The position numbers and the translations under genes were made by a program. From the NCBI RefSeq assembly GCF_900070355.1, contig NZ_LN849456.1, forward strand, positions 62,001 through 126,000: a stretch of DNA of 64,000 nt, in the 5' to 3' direction. This stretch comes from Devriesea agamarum. GTDB taxonomy: Bacteria; Actinomycetota; Actinomycetes; Actinomycetales; Dermabacteraceae. Shown here in pieces: positions 9,246-19,036 of this stretch; position 1 is the stretch's first letter; each line of letters starts with the position of its first letter. The notes under the pieces are model-generated. The model was not told the DNA's origin, made no database searches, and saw only the letters and a list, made by a program, of their open reading frames with translations.

Positions 9246-12200
9246 GTGACTGCTACGCATATAACTGCTCTCCTGCTTCTGACTGGTTCGGCCGAAACCG
9301 GTCCGGCCTCGCTCACCCTGCAGGCTTTGTCCAAGCAGACCCACCCCATAGATCACGTCGATGCGATTGTGTGCGGCGCACCCAGCGCTGACCTGCGGGA
9401 ACTGCTCGATGCTATGCGTCAGGGTGGTTTGAACATCACAGATCGCACCGTCTCGAGCACGCTATCGCTCGGGGGCATACTCCGCAGACACATGGCAGGA
9501 ACCGGGTCAGGGGGATCTGCGGATACGGACTCAGATCACCGGCTGGATGGCGCCTCAGATCGCCCGACGGACTTGGCATCGGACAGCGAAGCTGATCCAC
9601 AGACCGAACAGTTCCTGTGGATCCTTGACGACCAAGCAGCTCCGGCCCCAGATTGTCTTGAGCACCTGGTTGCCGCTGTGCGCACTCACGACGACGTGGC
9701 AGTGCTGGGCTGCAAACAGCTCCTTCCTCTCGGAGATATGCGAGGACCGGAACATTCGGACGGTGTGAGCATGAATCACACCGCCGTAACTTCGCAAGAC
9801 GAGCTGTCCGATAAACCGGATTATGACTCCCCAGAGTCCGACCAGAAAACACCGATTCGTGACGCATCGTCTGCCCGTCATCTCGTCGAGGTAGGTTTCA
9901 CGGTGACGCCCGGTGGCCGCCGGGTGACAGGCATTGACCCCGGGGAGATCGACCAGGGGCAAGCAGACTGGCGCAGTGACGTGCTGGCCGTGAACCCCCA
10001 AGGTCTCTTACTGCGCACACCCATTGCGGCCCGACTCGGTGGAATTGACCCCGCGTTCGATGCCCAGTGGGGGGTTGCAGACCTTTGCCGCCGGGTATGG
10101 CGCGCCGGATACAGAGTCCAGGTCATCCCCAAAGCACGGGTGATCGCCGGGGGAAGTCCGCGCGAAGCATCATGGCGTGTATATCGGCGTGGCCAAGTAC
10201 TCGCGCAACTCACCCGGTTCCCACTCATCGTCGCCCTGGGGATTTTGCTGCTGCTGCCGTTTGTCACCGTGGTGCGGCTAGTCTCAGCCATCGTTGTGCA
10301 CACACCGGGACGACTCATCCAAGACCCAGCCGCGATAGCCGGAGTGTATCGGCGCGCACCAGGCGTTTTGCTGAGATCCCAGCGCACCCGCACCAGGCGT
10401 CCAGTTCCTCGCAAAAACCTGCGCCACCTCTACGTGTCATTCTCAAGGGCCTTGCGCGACCGTTGCGACGATGCGGTTGCGGGCATGGTGCCCACCGACG
10501 CAGCCCGACGTCCCGACATCACCGTGGGTATCGGAGGCAGCATCCACGACCGCAGCGGCGCTGGCTACGGAAGCCACGCGGTGATAGGTCTAGTACTCAC
10601 AGCGGTGAGCGCACTCGGGGCGGGTTTCCTGTTGCATCCGCTATTGCGCTCAGGGCATTTCAGCGGACCAGGTCTGATCGCTTGGCCGGAAGACCCAACG
10701 GCCAGCTGGCAGGCAGGGACCTCGTCGTGGATACCGGCGGCGCTCGGTCACAGGGGCCCCGCCGATCCTCTCCTCCGGCTGATCTCGCACCTGCCCGTCT
10801 CCGGCGAGGTCGCCATGACGGTGCTATTCGTCGGGGCAATTCCTCTGTCGGCGCTCACCGCATGGTGGGCGTTCGGGTTGCTGACCAGGTCGGCACCGGT
10901 TCGACTAGTGCTGGCACTCGGCTGGGCGCTCGCCCCACCGTTACTCGGAGCTTTGCGAGACGGCAGCTGGCCCCTTCTGCTCGTGCAGATTGCACTGCCG
11001 CTGGTGTTGCTGGGAATCGGTCGCGCGATTGGAATTGGAGGGCCGACCCGTCCCCCGCTTGCGGCCGCAGCAGCCGGGGCAGGCTTGGCTTTATTGCCGG
11101 TCGCAGCGGTGTCTCCTGCCGCCGGCGTACTCGTTGTGTGCGCCCTGATACCGATCGCATGCTTCGTCCCGGGGCGCAGAATGCGCTTACTGTGGACGGC
11201 GATCCCCACGCTGGCGCTGCTCGCGCCCATCGCACCGTATGCACTGCGCGACCCGCGGATCCTGCTGGCAACCTCAGGGGTGCCGTCCCAAAATCTCCAC
11301 GGCGGCGTGTGGGATCTTCTCGCGGGCTGGCCGCACGGACCGCTGAATGCGGACTCGTTAGAGCGTATTTTTGGTCCTGCGGCAGCTGTGATTTCACCGT
11401 GGCTTGTGCTGTTCATGCTCGCTCCGTGGGTGCTGCTTGCCGCAATAGCCATCTTCTTACCATCCCGGGCGGGCACACTAGCCCGACTGTGCGTGCTCGG
11501 CGCTGGCATTGCGATGGCCCTCGCGGTGTTATCGCGCCATACCGCGGTCGCAATTATCGATGGCGCCACCCGCACCGGTGATGGCGCTGTGCCCGTGGCA
11601 TGCGCGGTTCTTGCTCTTCTCGCCGCCGCCGCATGCGCCCTGGACACTTTAGCGGCCCCTGGCCCCCGTCGATCGCGTGTCGTATGGCGGCGTATCGCAG
11701 CCGTGGTCATGACCGTGAACCTCGTGACCGTTATCGCCCTCACATTCATGTGTCTGCCGCCCCAGCTCGGTATCCAGCGCACCGGCGGCCTCACGGCCCA
11801 AGCCGCAGAATCAGCGACACACCCGAGCAGTGACACGGCTCAACCCGAATCTGCAGCACCGGATTATCTTCCGGCTGCGGCAGCTGATCAAGGCCTCAGT
11901 TCTCGCCAGGCACGTACCTTAGTCTTCACGTCGGGTTCCGATAATCGCTTTCACGCCCGGTTGATCCGGGGCGACGGTAAGGATTTGACGCGCAGTTCGG
12001 TCATCGCTGAAGCTCGCGGGATCATCGGCTCCCGGCTTGACGTGTCGCCAATGCCTCTCGACGCCGCTGATAACGCTCTGGGGCACGCCGCGGCGACGTT
12101 ACTCTCTGACGGACACGACCCGACCCGAGCGTTGCAGACCCTCGCGGTCGCGTACGTTTACGTTCCCGGTCACGCCGACGACCAGGCCGGAGCACGCTTG

Positions 12201-12893
12201 CGGGCGCTGCTGGATAGCTCCGATGTCCTCGAACAGGTCACCCGCACCGAGCAGGGATCACTATGGCGAGTGCTCGCCCCGTCTTCCCGCGCCATGCTGA
12301 TCGCAGGCTCGCCCGACAGCATGGACTCCCTACAAGGCCGACCGCTGTCAATCACGGCACTTCCATCGGAAATTATCCGGGTGAGGACGCATGTCGATGC
12401 TGCTGAACATCCCCGCACTCTCGTGCTGTCCGAACGCCATGACGGGCAGTGGCAAGCCTGGCTAGGCGGAGTTGAGCTCGTACCTGCGGTGGTGGACGGC
12501 TGGGCCGAAGGCTTTGCGATTCCCGCTGGTGCCTCCGGTGAACTCATCGTCGATCACAGCGGCCAAGTTCCGATGTGGATTCTGGGATGGGTGCAGGACG
12601 CAATCTGGCTGCTGGCCATTTTGGCAGCTCTGCCATGGCGCCGTCGCTCTGTGCGGTTGCGGGAACTAGCCGTGGCAGCGCGGCACAGTCAGGCTCACGG
12701 CAACACGCCCCAGCCTGACACGGAGTCGGAGACGGAAAGTCGTGAAGAACCCGACAAGCCGGTTATTCGCGACGCAGATCAATTAGGAGACGGCCCACGA
12801 TCTTCGTCGGGGACCGACCAATTGGCCCAGTCAGGCGAGGTAGAACCGGCCCGCCCTGGCGCCCCCGATCAGCACCGAGCGGAGGACTCATGA
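9246..12893 (+). CDS. Large membrane glycosyltransferase (GT2 domain plus polytopic membrane domain)
   Basis: The 1215 aa protein has an N-terminal GT-A region (residues 1-300) with WILDDQAAPAPDCLEHL as the likely nucleotide-sugar motif (DDQ instead of the usual DXD) and a typical GIDPAFDAQWGVADLCRRVWRAGY acceptor-side segment. A hydrophobic hairpin (LIVALGILLLLPFVTVVRL) follows, then about a dozen membrane helices to residue 860, an exterior domain, a final helix (MWILGWVQDAIWLLAILAAL) and an acidic tail. The substrate is unknown; cell-envelope polysaccharide assembly is likely. GTG 9246 starts 12 nt after whiB2 and no clear ribosome site is seen. The stop overlaps DUF5719 (ATGA), implying joint function. 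The same pairing is common in Micrococcales. Confidence 0.85.
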   Translation: MTATHITALLLLTGSAETGPASLTLQALSKQTHPIDHVDAIVCGAPSADLRELLDAMRQGGLNITDRTVSSTLSLGGILRRHMAGTGSGGSADTDSDHRLDGASDRPTDLASDSEADPQTEQFLWILDDQAAPAPDCLEHLVAAVRTHDDVAVLGCKQLLPLGDMRGPEHSDGVSMNHTAVTSQDELSDKPDYDSPESDQKTPIRDASSARHLVEVGFTVTPGGRRVTGIDPGEIDQGQADWRSDVLAVNPQGLLLRTPIAARLGGIDPAFDAQWGVADLCRRVWRAGYRVQVIPKARVIAGGSPREASWRVYRRGQVLAQLTRFPLIVALGILLLLPFVTVVRLVSAIVVHTPGRLIQDPAAIAGVYRRAPGVLLRSQRTRTRRPVPRKNLRHLYVSFSRALRDRCDDAVAGMVPTDAARRPDITVGIGGSIHDRSGAGYGSHAVIGLVLTAVSALGAGFLLHPLLRSGHFSGPGLIAWPEDPTASWQAGTSSWIPAALGHRGPADPLLRLISHLPVSGEVAMTVLFVGAIPLSALTAWWAFGLLTRSAPVRLVLALGWALAPPLLGALRDGSWPLLLVQIALPLVLLGIGRAIGIGGPTRPPLAAAAAGAGLALLPVAAVSPAAGVLVVCALIPIACFVPGRRMRLLWTAIPTLALLAPIAPYALRDPRILLATSGVPSQNLHGGVWDLLAGWPHGPLNADSLERIFGPAAAVISPWLVLFMLAPWVLLAAIAIFLPSRAGTLARLCVLGAGIAMALAVLSRHTAVAIIDGATRTGDGAVPVACAVLALLAAAACALDTLAAPGPRRSRVVWRRIAAVVMTVNLVTVIALTFMCLPPQLGIQRTGGLTAQAAESATHPSSDTAQPESAAPDYLPAAAADQGLSSRQARTLVFTSGSDNRFHARLIRGDGKDLTRSSVIAEARGIIGSRLDVSPMPLDAADNALGHAAATLLSDGHDPTRALQTLAVAYVYVPGHADDQAGARLRALLDSSDVLEQVTRTEQGSLWRVLAPSSRAMLIAGSPDSMDSLQGRPLSITALPSEIIRVRTHVDAAEHPRTLVLSERHDGQWQAWLGGVELVPAVVDGWAEGFAIPAGASGELIVDHSGQVPMWILGWVQDAIWLLAILAALPWRRRSVRLRELAVAARHSQAHGNTPQPDTESETESREEPDKPVIRDADQLGDGPRSSSGTDQLAQSGEVEPARPGAPDQHRAEDS

Positions 12894-14521
12894 GCCGACG
12901 ATCCCGCGGGCGCACACCCGACCGTACACATTTCAGCCGCTCGGACCGACCATTTCTCCGGGTTCTCGCAGCACTTGGTAGCACCCTGCCTTTGATTGCC
13001 GTGGGCGCCTACGCGGTCCATGCCCCACAGGCGCCCTCGCGACCGGTTACCCAGCACATCACCAGCATCGCGGCAGGCCCGACAACCCTCAGCTGCCCCG
13101 GACCACTTGTCATGCCAGACCCCGGCGCTGCAGGCAACAACACCGACGACCAATTTGCTCTTACCCCTCCCTCGAACTCCTCAACCGTGCGCGCCGTGGC
13201 GATTGACGGCCAGTCCCCGCTGCTCTTCGGGCAAACCCTCGGGGCCACAACCACAGGGGATATCGCCCCCAAACCGCCGCAGCTGCGTCTGACCGGGGAT
13301 GCAGCAGCACCCAAGGACGCTGTGAAAAGCGCGGCTCCACTCGCAATTGCACTGGGAACCCTCGCCACATCCGCTGCGCAGCCCGGAGCTGAACTGCGAG
13401 CCGGCGGAACCACCGGTATGGTCGCCGACACGGTGCAAAGCACGATCACGCCGACGGGCGATTTTCGTTCGGCCACACTTGCCCGGTGCGCCCCGGCCCG
13501 GACTGATGCGACGTTCGCCGGATTGAGCACCGCCAACGGCAAAGCCTCACTGTTAGTTTTGACGAACCCGTCGTCCCGGCCAGCAACAGTCACGATGACC
13601 GCCTGGGGGGAGCGGGGACCGGTCGTGTTGCCACAGTCATCCCACGTGGTGGTCCCCGCCCGCAGCACCCAGAACGTGTTGCTTGACGCGCTTGTGCCCA
13701 ACGCACAGTCCCTCACCGTGCGGATGTCGACGAACGGCATACCGGTAAACGCCCATGTTCAGATCACTGGACGGAATGGGCTGACACCGCAGGGCGCCGT
13801 TCACATGACCGCTGACGCCGTGGCAGCTAGCGATAGCGTCCTGGCTGGAATCCAGGTGACAGCCGGGGCTCCTGCGCCGCGCCTGTCGGTCACGAACTCA
13901 TCGGCGTCCCCAGCGCATGTCACCTGGCAAGTGCAAGGTAGCTCAGGTGATGTCCCCGCAGGCGCAGGGCGCATTGATGTACCCGCGGGAACGGTGTCCA
14001 ATGTCGAGCTGCGGGGCCTTACACCCGGTTCCTACGCGCTGGCACTATCGTCTGAAACGCCGGTGGCGGGGGTTGTTACCGTGGACGAGGTCGGCACGTC
14101 ACCAGATGGCCCCGGCCAGCAGGCACCCCAAGATTTTGCCGTGGTCACGCCCGCTGCGGGAATTACTGATGCGGCTGCGCTGGCCGTTCCGGTAGATGCG
14201 TCGGGAGATTCGATCGTGTTGACCAGTGATCAAGCCGGAGGGGTGAGTCTCATCCCAGTCGCAGCCGACGGCACCGCAGGCACCCCGTCAACCGTTGAGG
14301 TTGGACGGAATACAGCGCTCGCTGTGCCACTGAGTCAGCTCAGCGTGAAAGGCTCTGGTCCGGCTGCGGTGATTCTTCGTCCGGATGTTCCCGGGGCGGT
14401 CCATGCAGCTCTCGTGCATCGGCCCAACACGCCGCACGGCCCGTTGCTGTCCGTCTTGCCGTATGATGCCGCGACCACCGGCCAGCACGATGCGCCTCCC
14501 CAGATTGTGGTGGAACGCTAA
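12890..14521 (+). CDS. DUF5719 family membrane-anchored exterior protein
   Basis: A 543 aa protein with a basic N terminus, one membrane anchor (residues 22-44, FLRVLAALGSTLPLIAVGAY) and a long exterior region rich in Ala, Thr, Val and Pro with repeated beta-sandwich-like segments. Function is unknown. The start ATG 12890 lies after GGAGGA and overlaps the stop of the large glycosyltransferase by 4 nt, so they are almost certainly co-translated and may act together in envelope glycan handling. Its stop overlaps by 4 nt the stop of the convergent metallopeptidase-like gene. Confidence 0.8.
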   Translation: MSRRSRGRTPDRTHFSRSDRPFLRVLAALGSTLPLIAVGAYAVHAPQAPSRPVTQHITSIAAGPTTLSCPGPLVMPDPGAAGNNTDDQFALTPPSNSSTVRAVAIDGQSPLLFGQTLGATTTGDIAPKPPQLRLTGDAAAPKDAVKSAAPLAIALGTLATSAAQPGAELRAGGTTGMVADTVQSTITPTGDFRSATLARCAPARTDATFAGLSTANGKASLLVLTNPSSRPATVTMTAWGERGPVVLPQSSHVVVPARSTQNVLLDALVPNAQSLTVRMSTNGIPVNAHVQITGRNGLTPQGAVHMTADAVAASDSVLAGIQVTAGAPAPRLSVTNSSASPAHVTWQVQGSSGDVPAGAGRIDVPAGTVSNVELRGLTPGSYALALSSETPVAGVVTVDEVGTSPDGPGQQAPQDFAVVTPAAGITDAAALAVPVDASGDSIVLTSDQAGGVSLIPVAADGTAGTPSTVEVGRNTALAVPLSQLSVKGSGPAAVILRPDVPGAVHAALVHRPNTPHGPLLSVLPYDAATTGQHDAPPQIVVER

Positions 14522-14976
14522 ACGTCCCAGGCCTGTGGATCAATCTCCTCAGGGGGACGCGAAAGCATCGCTCCGATTTGCTCACTGAGCACCTGTCTAA
14601 TCAGCAGACTGAGCTCTGACGGGTCGGCGCACCTGGTAACAATCGGTCGACGATACATCACAATCCGCGGTGGATGGAGTCGGTCTGACGGGAAATAGCG
14701 ACCGAGCGGGACCACATTGTCTTCCCAGGGTGCCGGATCCGACGGCGGAGCATCCTCGACTGTGACCTGCAGGTAACGCAATTTGTGGCCGAACCGTTGG
14801 ATTGCGATATGCGCGGCTGCCGTCACGTCATCCTCAAATATCTCCCGCCGGGTGCGATGACCGGGAAGATGCATGGGCACCACGCTGCCTCTAAACCCGC
14901 GGCCGTGCCGGTCCCGGCGGCGTGGAGTTGAGCGAGGACTGGGGACGGGATGACTCGATGAACTCGCAGCGGACAC
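14518..14976 (-). CDS. Metallopeptidase-family (zincin-like) protein lacking HExxH
   Basis: Belongs to the PF06262-like family next to DUF3499 and manB in actinobacteria (Rv3259 position). The conserved core from IFEDDVTAAAHIAIQRFG to the C terminus is present, but where active members carry HEIAHHFG this one reads SEQIGAMLS, so both zinc histidines are missing and peptidase activity is unlikely. The 152 aa frame begins with a low-complexity Ser/Pro/Arg segment. A start at the internal Met 35 (MHLPGHRTRREIFEDD) is also possible. It is convergent with DUF5719 and divergent from DUF3499. Confidence 0.75.
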   Translation of the reverse strand: MSAASSSSHPVPSPRSTPRRRDRHGRGFRGSVVPMHLPGHRTRREIFEDDVTAAAHIAIQRFGHKLRYLQVTVEDAPPSDPAPWEDNVVPLGRYFPSDRLHPPRIVMYRRPIVTRCADPSELSLLIRQVLSEQIGAMLSRPPEEIDPQAWDV

Positions 14977-15197
14977 ACCCTCACTCTAATCTCGTCTTCT
15001 TCTAGGCACTTGCCGGGGGTTTGTCGTGGACAGGTCCAGGTTGGACCGGACAGGGCAGATCCGGAGTGAAAAGACCGGGGGCTGTAGTTGGGAACTAACC
15101 TGCTTGCGCAACGTGTTGGAGCATTGACTGTGCTAGACGTGGCGCGGTCGACATATCCCTTTCGTGGTGGCGTCGCCTCTGGTGCATCCAGCGCCGA

Positions 15198-15209
15198 TAC
15201 AGTGGACCC
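15198..15209 (+). promoter_or_regulatory. -10 box for a leaderless DUF3499 transcript
   Basis: TACAGT at 15198-15203 ends 6 nt before GTG 15210. This spacing places transcription start at the start codon itself. Confidence 0.5.
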
Positions 15210-15560
15210 GTGGCTCTTCGTGAATGCTCCCGGACCGCATGCGGCAAAGCTGCGGTGAGTACCCTCACCTACGTGTACGCCGATTCGACGGCGGTTTTGG
15301 GACCTCTCTCCCGGCAAACAGAACCTCACAGTTACGATCTGTGCCGCGATCACGCTGAGCGTTTAACCGTGCCCAGGGGTTGGCGCATTATCCGGGTTCC
15401 GGTGACTGAACGGCCCGGGGATGAGATATCGGCGCTGGCCGACGTCGTGCGCGAAGATCCATCCCCCAAGCAACGGATTGCGGGAACACACGAGACTCCC
15501 GCTGGACAGACTCCTGGCTCCCGACACCTGCGTATCGTAAGGACAACCGATGACAGTTAG
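15210..15560 (+). CDS. DUF3499 family protein
   Basis: A 116 aa actinobacterial protein of unknown function. The N-terminal CSRTACGKAA and the later YDLCRDHAERL give two CxxxxC/CxxH-like pairs that could bind zinc. The region RLTVPRGWRIIRVP is characteristic of the family. The start GTG 15210 is supported by a -10 box exactly 6 nt upstream and by the first Cys lying 6 residues in. The 3' end overlaps the phosphomannomutase gene by 11 nt, so the two form an operon, as at Rv3258c-Rv3257c. Confidence 0.88.
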   Translation: MALRECSRTACGKAAVSTLTYVYADSTAVLGPLSRQTEPHSYDLCRDHAERLTVPRGWRIIRVPVTERPGDEISALADVVREDPSPKQRIAGTHETPAGQTPGSRHLRIVRTTDDS

Positions 15561-17028
15561 TGACCGCATGCGTGAGCACGGCACCGCCCACACTTCCCGC
15601 GCCGTTGATCTAAGCGCTCTGGTCAAGGCTTATGACGTGCGCGGACATGCGCAGGCTCAGTTCACAGCTGAGGTTGCTGAAGCGTTCGGCGCAGCTTGCG
15701 TCGATGAACTGCGAGCCGAGCGGTCCGAGCACGACGCTGATCAGGTGCTGAGCTTGCTGGTTGGACACGATATGAGAGTGTCCTCGCCGACGCTGTCGGA
15801 TGCTTTTGCCCGAGGTGCCGCGCGGCGCGGCGCCCAGGTCATTGAGATTGGCCTGTGCTCTACCGATCAGCTGTACTGCGCCTCCGGGCGAAAGCAGCTT
15901 CCCGGTGTCATGTTTACAGCCAGCCATAATCCGGCCCCGGATAATGGCATGAAAATGTGTCGGGCGGGGGTCCGTCCTATCGGCCGAGATACCGGGTTGG
16001 CTGCGATGCGGGATCGCGCCGAGGACTATCTGCGCACCGGTGTGATCGACCAGAGGGGGGAGGGGAGCCGTCTGCGTGAGGATACCTTGAGTGACTATGT
16101 GGACACTGTCTGTGCGCTGGTACCCATTGAGGGGCGCCGTCCGGTGCGCGTGGTGGTTGATGCCGCGAACGCTATGGCGGGTCTGACCGTACCGGCGGTA
16201 GCTGAGCGTCTGCCGTTCCTGACCGTGATTCCGCTGTATTTCGATCTCGATGGCACGTTCCCCAACCATGAAGCCAATCCTCTAGATCCGAAAAACCTTG
16301 TGGATTTGCAGGCGGCAGTGCGAGAGCACGGTGCAGATCTTGGATTAGCGTTCGACGGCGATGCTGACCGCTGTTTCATCGTTGATGAACAGGGTAATGC
16401 TGTGTCGGCGTCGGCGATTACCGCATTGATTGCGACGCGTGAAATTGAACGCGCGCGTGAACAGGGCGAGGATGCTCCCGCTGTGGTTGCGAATCTGGTG
16501 TCGTCCCGTCATGTCAGTGAAGCGATCCATGCGGCAGGTGGACGGCATGTGCGCAGCCGGGTCGGGCATTCGCTGATTAAAGCTCTGATGGCGCAGAACA
16601 ATGCGGTGTTCGGTGGCGAACATTCGGCGCACTACTATTTCCGGGATTTTTACTTTGCTGATTCTGGGATGCTGGCTGCGTTGCATGTGCTCGCGGCTTT
16701 GGTGGAAACAGACGGCCCGGTCTCGCAGCTACTGGCGGAGCATTCTCCGTATGTGGCGAGCGGTGAACTGAATTCGCGGGTTGCGGATGTTCATCGTGCG
16801 ACCGAGGCGGTGCGCAGGGCATTTGCATCGGTTAACGGCGTTGAGTTTGACGACCTGGATGGTATGACTGTCACTCGCTGGGACGATGAGAATCCGCGCG
16901 ATGACGACTGGTGGTTTTCTCTGCGTGCATCGAATACGGAACCATTGCTGCGACTAAACGTTGAGGCCCGTAATGAGCGAGTGCGCGATGAAATCCGGGA
17001 TCAGGTTTTAGACATCGTCCGCGCCTGA
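15550..17028 (+). CDS. manB: Phosphomannomutase/phosphoglucomutase
   Basis: Interconverts mannose-6-P and mannose-1-P (and possibly glucose phosphates) for GDP-mannose and envelope glycans. The four alpha-D-phosphohexomutase domains are complete: phosphoserine loop TASHNP (about residue 121), metal loop DGDADRC (about 272), sugar loop GEHSAHYYFRD and C-terminal phosphate loop RASNTEPLLRLNVEA. The length of 492 aa is normal. It starts inside the end of DUF3499. The stop is followed by a short GTTGAACCGGTTGAACC duplication and then the convergent RDD gene. Confidence 0.95.
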   Translation: MTVSDRMREHGTAHTSRAVDLSALVKAYDVRGHAQAQFTAEVAEAFGAACVDELRAERSEHDADQVLSLLVGHDMRVSSPTLSDAFARGAARRGAQVIEIGLCSTDQLYCASGRKQLPGVMFTASHNPAPDNGMKMCRAGVRPIGRDTGLAAMRDRAEDYLRTGVIDQRGEGSRLREDTLSDYVDTVCALVPIEGRRPVRVVVDAANAMAGLTVPAVAERLPFLTVIPLYFDLDGTFPNHEANPLDPKNLVDLQAAVREHGADLGLAFDGDADRCFIVDEQGNAVSASAITALIATREIERAREQGEDAPAVVANLVSSRHVSEAIHAAGGRHVRSRVGHSLIKALMAQNNAVFGGEHSAHYYFRDFYFADSGMLAALHVLAALVETDGPVSQLLAEHSPYVASGELNSRVADVHRATEAVRRAFASVNGVEFDDLDGMTVTRWDDENPRDDDWWFSLRASNTEPLLRLNVEARNERVRDEIRDQVLDIVRA

Positions 17029-17070
17029 GGAGTGTTCGCCATTCCGGTTGAACCGGTTGAACCGCTCCGT

Positions 17071-17946
17071 TTACGTGCGCGGGGCAGCCGGGGTGGACCT
17101 GTGATGTGGGCTAGATGGATTGATAAACGGCAGGTTTCCGAGTCGTTTATTGATCTCATCTAGGCGTTCTGAACGCTTGTGTAGCCGGAGGATGTCGCGC
17201 CGAGTGCGTTCGGCAAGGAGGGCGGTTAAAAACAGTTCCGGGTTTGTTCCGGGCGGTGGCGGCGGTGCGACATAGGGTAGGGCCTGCTGCACGAGGTCTC
17301 GCCCTAACCGCCGTCGGGATTCCGGGTGAATTTTAGCGGCCCGGGGAAGGAAACCTCGGATCTCATGAACGAGCGGATCGGGTAGATGGCCGAGATCGGC
17401 GGTCGCGGCCCACACCTGGAGCGAGGCGGGCACGGTGAGCGGATTGGCACGCCGGATCGCCATGCGTTCTTGAATCACGTAGGTGCCGGCCAGCATGTCG
17501 CCAAGACGGCGTGAGCGTCGGTCAATCATCGAGGTGACTAATGCAATGGCACCGGTGGTGATCCACAATTCGCCGACGCCTGCAATGGACCTGAGGATGC
17601 TCTGGCGCAGTTGGACCGGCCCACCATCGTCGCGCACCACGCGGGTGCCTAGGGCTAAACGGCCCAGTGAGCGGCCTGAGAACACCTGTTCGCAGATGAC
17701 GGGGTACCCGACGAACGCCAAGACGCTCACGATGACCGCAAGCGCTGCTCGAGCCGCCTCGTTCAGTTGGTCCGCGGTGAAGAAACTAATGCCAAAAACG
17801 GCACCGAACAGGAAACACAAGATGACCAGTGCATCAATCAGGAAGGAGAGGATACGCACGCCGAAAGGAGCTGGTCTCAGTGACAGTGCAACGCCTTCAC
17901 CGAGCACCACTCGGTCGCGATGCCCGGTGCTGTGATTGCTGTTCAT
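17071..17946 (-). CDS. RDD family membrane protein
   Basis: A 291 aa membrane protein with the RDD signature. The name-giving Arg and two Asp sites are seen in PFGVRILSFLIDALVIL, then GRSLGRLALGTRVVRDDGG and, further on, RRSRRLGDMLAGTYVIQE. There are about four hydrophobic segments in the first 150 residues and a basic cytoplasmic tail of about 130 residues. Function is unknown. It sits divergently beside the SpoIIM-like gene and near the MoxR/DUF58 operon, an arrangement common in actinobacteria. GAGGA precedes ATG 17946. Confidence 0.87.
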   Translation of the reverse strand: MNSNHSTGHRDRVVLGEGVALSLRPAPFGVRILSFLIDALVILCFLFGAVFGISFFTADQLNEAARAALAVIVSVLAFVGYPVICEQVFSGRSLGRLALGTRVVRDDGGPVQLRQSILRSIAGVGELWITTGAIALVTSMIDRRSRRLGDMLAGTYVIQERMAIRRANPLTVPASLQVWAATADLGHLPDPLVHEIRGFLPRAAKIHPESRRRLGRDLVQQALPYVAPPPPPGTNPELFLTALLAERTRRDILRLHKRSERLDEINKRLGNLPFINPSSPHHRSTPAAPRT

Positions 17947-18020
17947 GCGATATATCCTCGCGCGCGGTTCCTGCCTGAGATCACCTCCTTTCGTCTAAGG
18001 CTGAATCAGGGCTGGCGTCG

Positions 18021-18032
18021 TAGCCTAAACCT
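18021..18032 (+). promoter_or_regulatory. -10 box for a leaderless SpoIIM-like transcript
   Basis: TAGCCT at 18021-18026 ends 6 nt before GTG 18033. No ribosome-binding site lies between them. Confidence 0.45.
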
Positions 18033-19028
18033 GTGGATCTCGACGCCTTTATCACCGTGAACGGACACACTTGGGCACGCTTAGACCGTCTAAGCCGTCG
18101 CCGCAGCCTTCGCGCCGACGAGATTGATGAATTCGTGGTCGCGTATGAGCGCACCGCAACGCATTTGTCTGTGATCCGTTCGACTGAGCCTGATACAGAC
18201 CTGGTCGCGCACCTTTCAGTGATTTTGAGCCGGGCTAGGCATCGCCTGGTCGGAACCAGGACCACGACTTGGTCGGCGATTGTGCGCTTTTTCTGGGAAG
18301 ACTTTCCGGCGGCTCTGTGGAGATGCCGCTGGTGGACTCTCTGGGCTGCAATTTTTACGATTGGTGTCGCACTCGCCATGGCTTTGTGGTTCGGCTTTTC
18401 TCAAGAGGTGCGGGACACGGTTTTGAGTATGGAGGACCAGCAGAAGTTGGTTCACCATGAGTTTGTTGACTATTACTTTAAATCTGATTCCGCGTCATTC
18501 AGTGCCCAGGTGTGGACGAATAATGCCTGGCTCGTGGCGCAATGCGTTGTGCTTGGCATCACCGGATTTATGCCGTTGTATTTTCTGTTCATGAACGCCC
18601 TCAATCTGGGGATGGTGGCCGGGACGATGGCTGCTTACGGCGGGCTCGGAACATTCTTCATCTACATTCTCCCCCACGGCATGCTGGAGCTTACCTGCGT
18701 GTTTGTCGGTGCTGGGGCGGGGTTTTCGCTTTTTATGGCTTGGGTGCGTCCGGGCCCGCTACCTCGTTCCTGGGCTCTAGCATCGGCCGCGCGCTCGCTG
18801 GTGACGGTCAGCATGGGCATGGTGGTGGTCCTGTTTATTTCAGGACTGGTCGAGGGGTTTGTGACACCGTCATCTCTGCCTGCTGCGGTTCGGATCGGAA
18901 TTGGCGCGGTGGTGTGGATAGCTTTCCTGGTGTACGCCTACGGTCGAGGCCGTCAAGTAGCAGCCCGTGGCATTACCGGGGATCTTGACGAGGAGAAAGT
19001 GGGAGACCGGGTGGCGATCTCTAGCTAG
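18033..19028 (+). CDS. Stage II sporulation protein M-like membrane protein
   Basis: A 331 aa SpoIIM/DUF95 protein. A cytoplasmic helical N terminus (MDLDAFITVNGHTWARLDRL) is followed by five or six membrane helices, including WWTLWAAIFTIGVALAMALWFGF and a conserved glycine/histidine-rich segment GTFFIYILPHGMLELTCVFVGAGAGF. In non-sporulating actinobacteria these proteins accompany RDD, MoxR and DUF58 genes and have no proven role. GTG 18033 is chosen because of the -10 box 6 nt upstream and the conserved N terminus. Confidence 0.87.
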   Translation: MDLDAFITVNGHTWARLDRLSRRRSLRADEIDEFVVAYERTATHLSVIRSTEPDTDLVAHLSVILSRARHRLVGTRTTTWSAIVRFFWEDFPAALWRCRWWTLWAAIFTIGVALAMALWFGFSQEVRDTVLSMEDQQKLVHHEFVDYYFKSDSASFSAQVWTNNAWLVAQCVVLGITGFMPLYFLFMNALNLGMVAGTMAAYGGLGTFFIYILPHGMLELTCVFVGAGAGFSLFMAWVRPGPLPRSWALASAARSLVTVSMGMVVVLFISGLVEGFVTPSSLPAAVRIGIGAVVWIAFLVYAYGRGRQVAARGITGDLDEEKVGDRVAISS

Positions 19029-19036
19029 TCTTCTAT

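Noticed and set aside
10067-11836. Long alternative frames (504 aa on +, 362 aa on -) inside the large glycosyltransferase
   Set aside because: Arg/Pro/Ser-rich shadow frames of a GC-rich gene; the real frame has membrane helices, a GT domain and coupled overlap with DUF5719.
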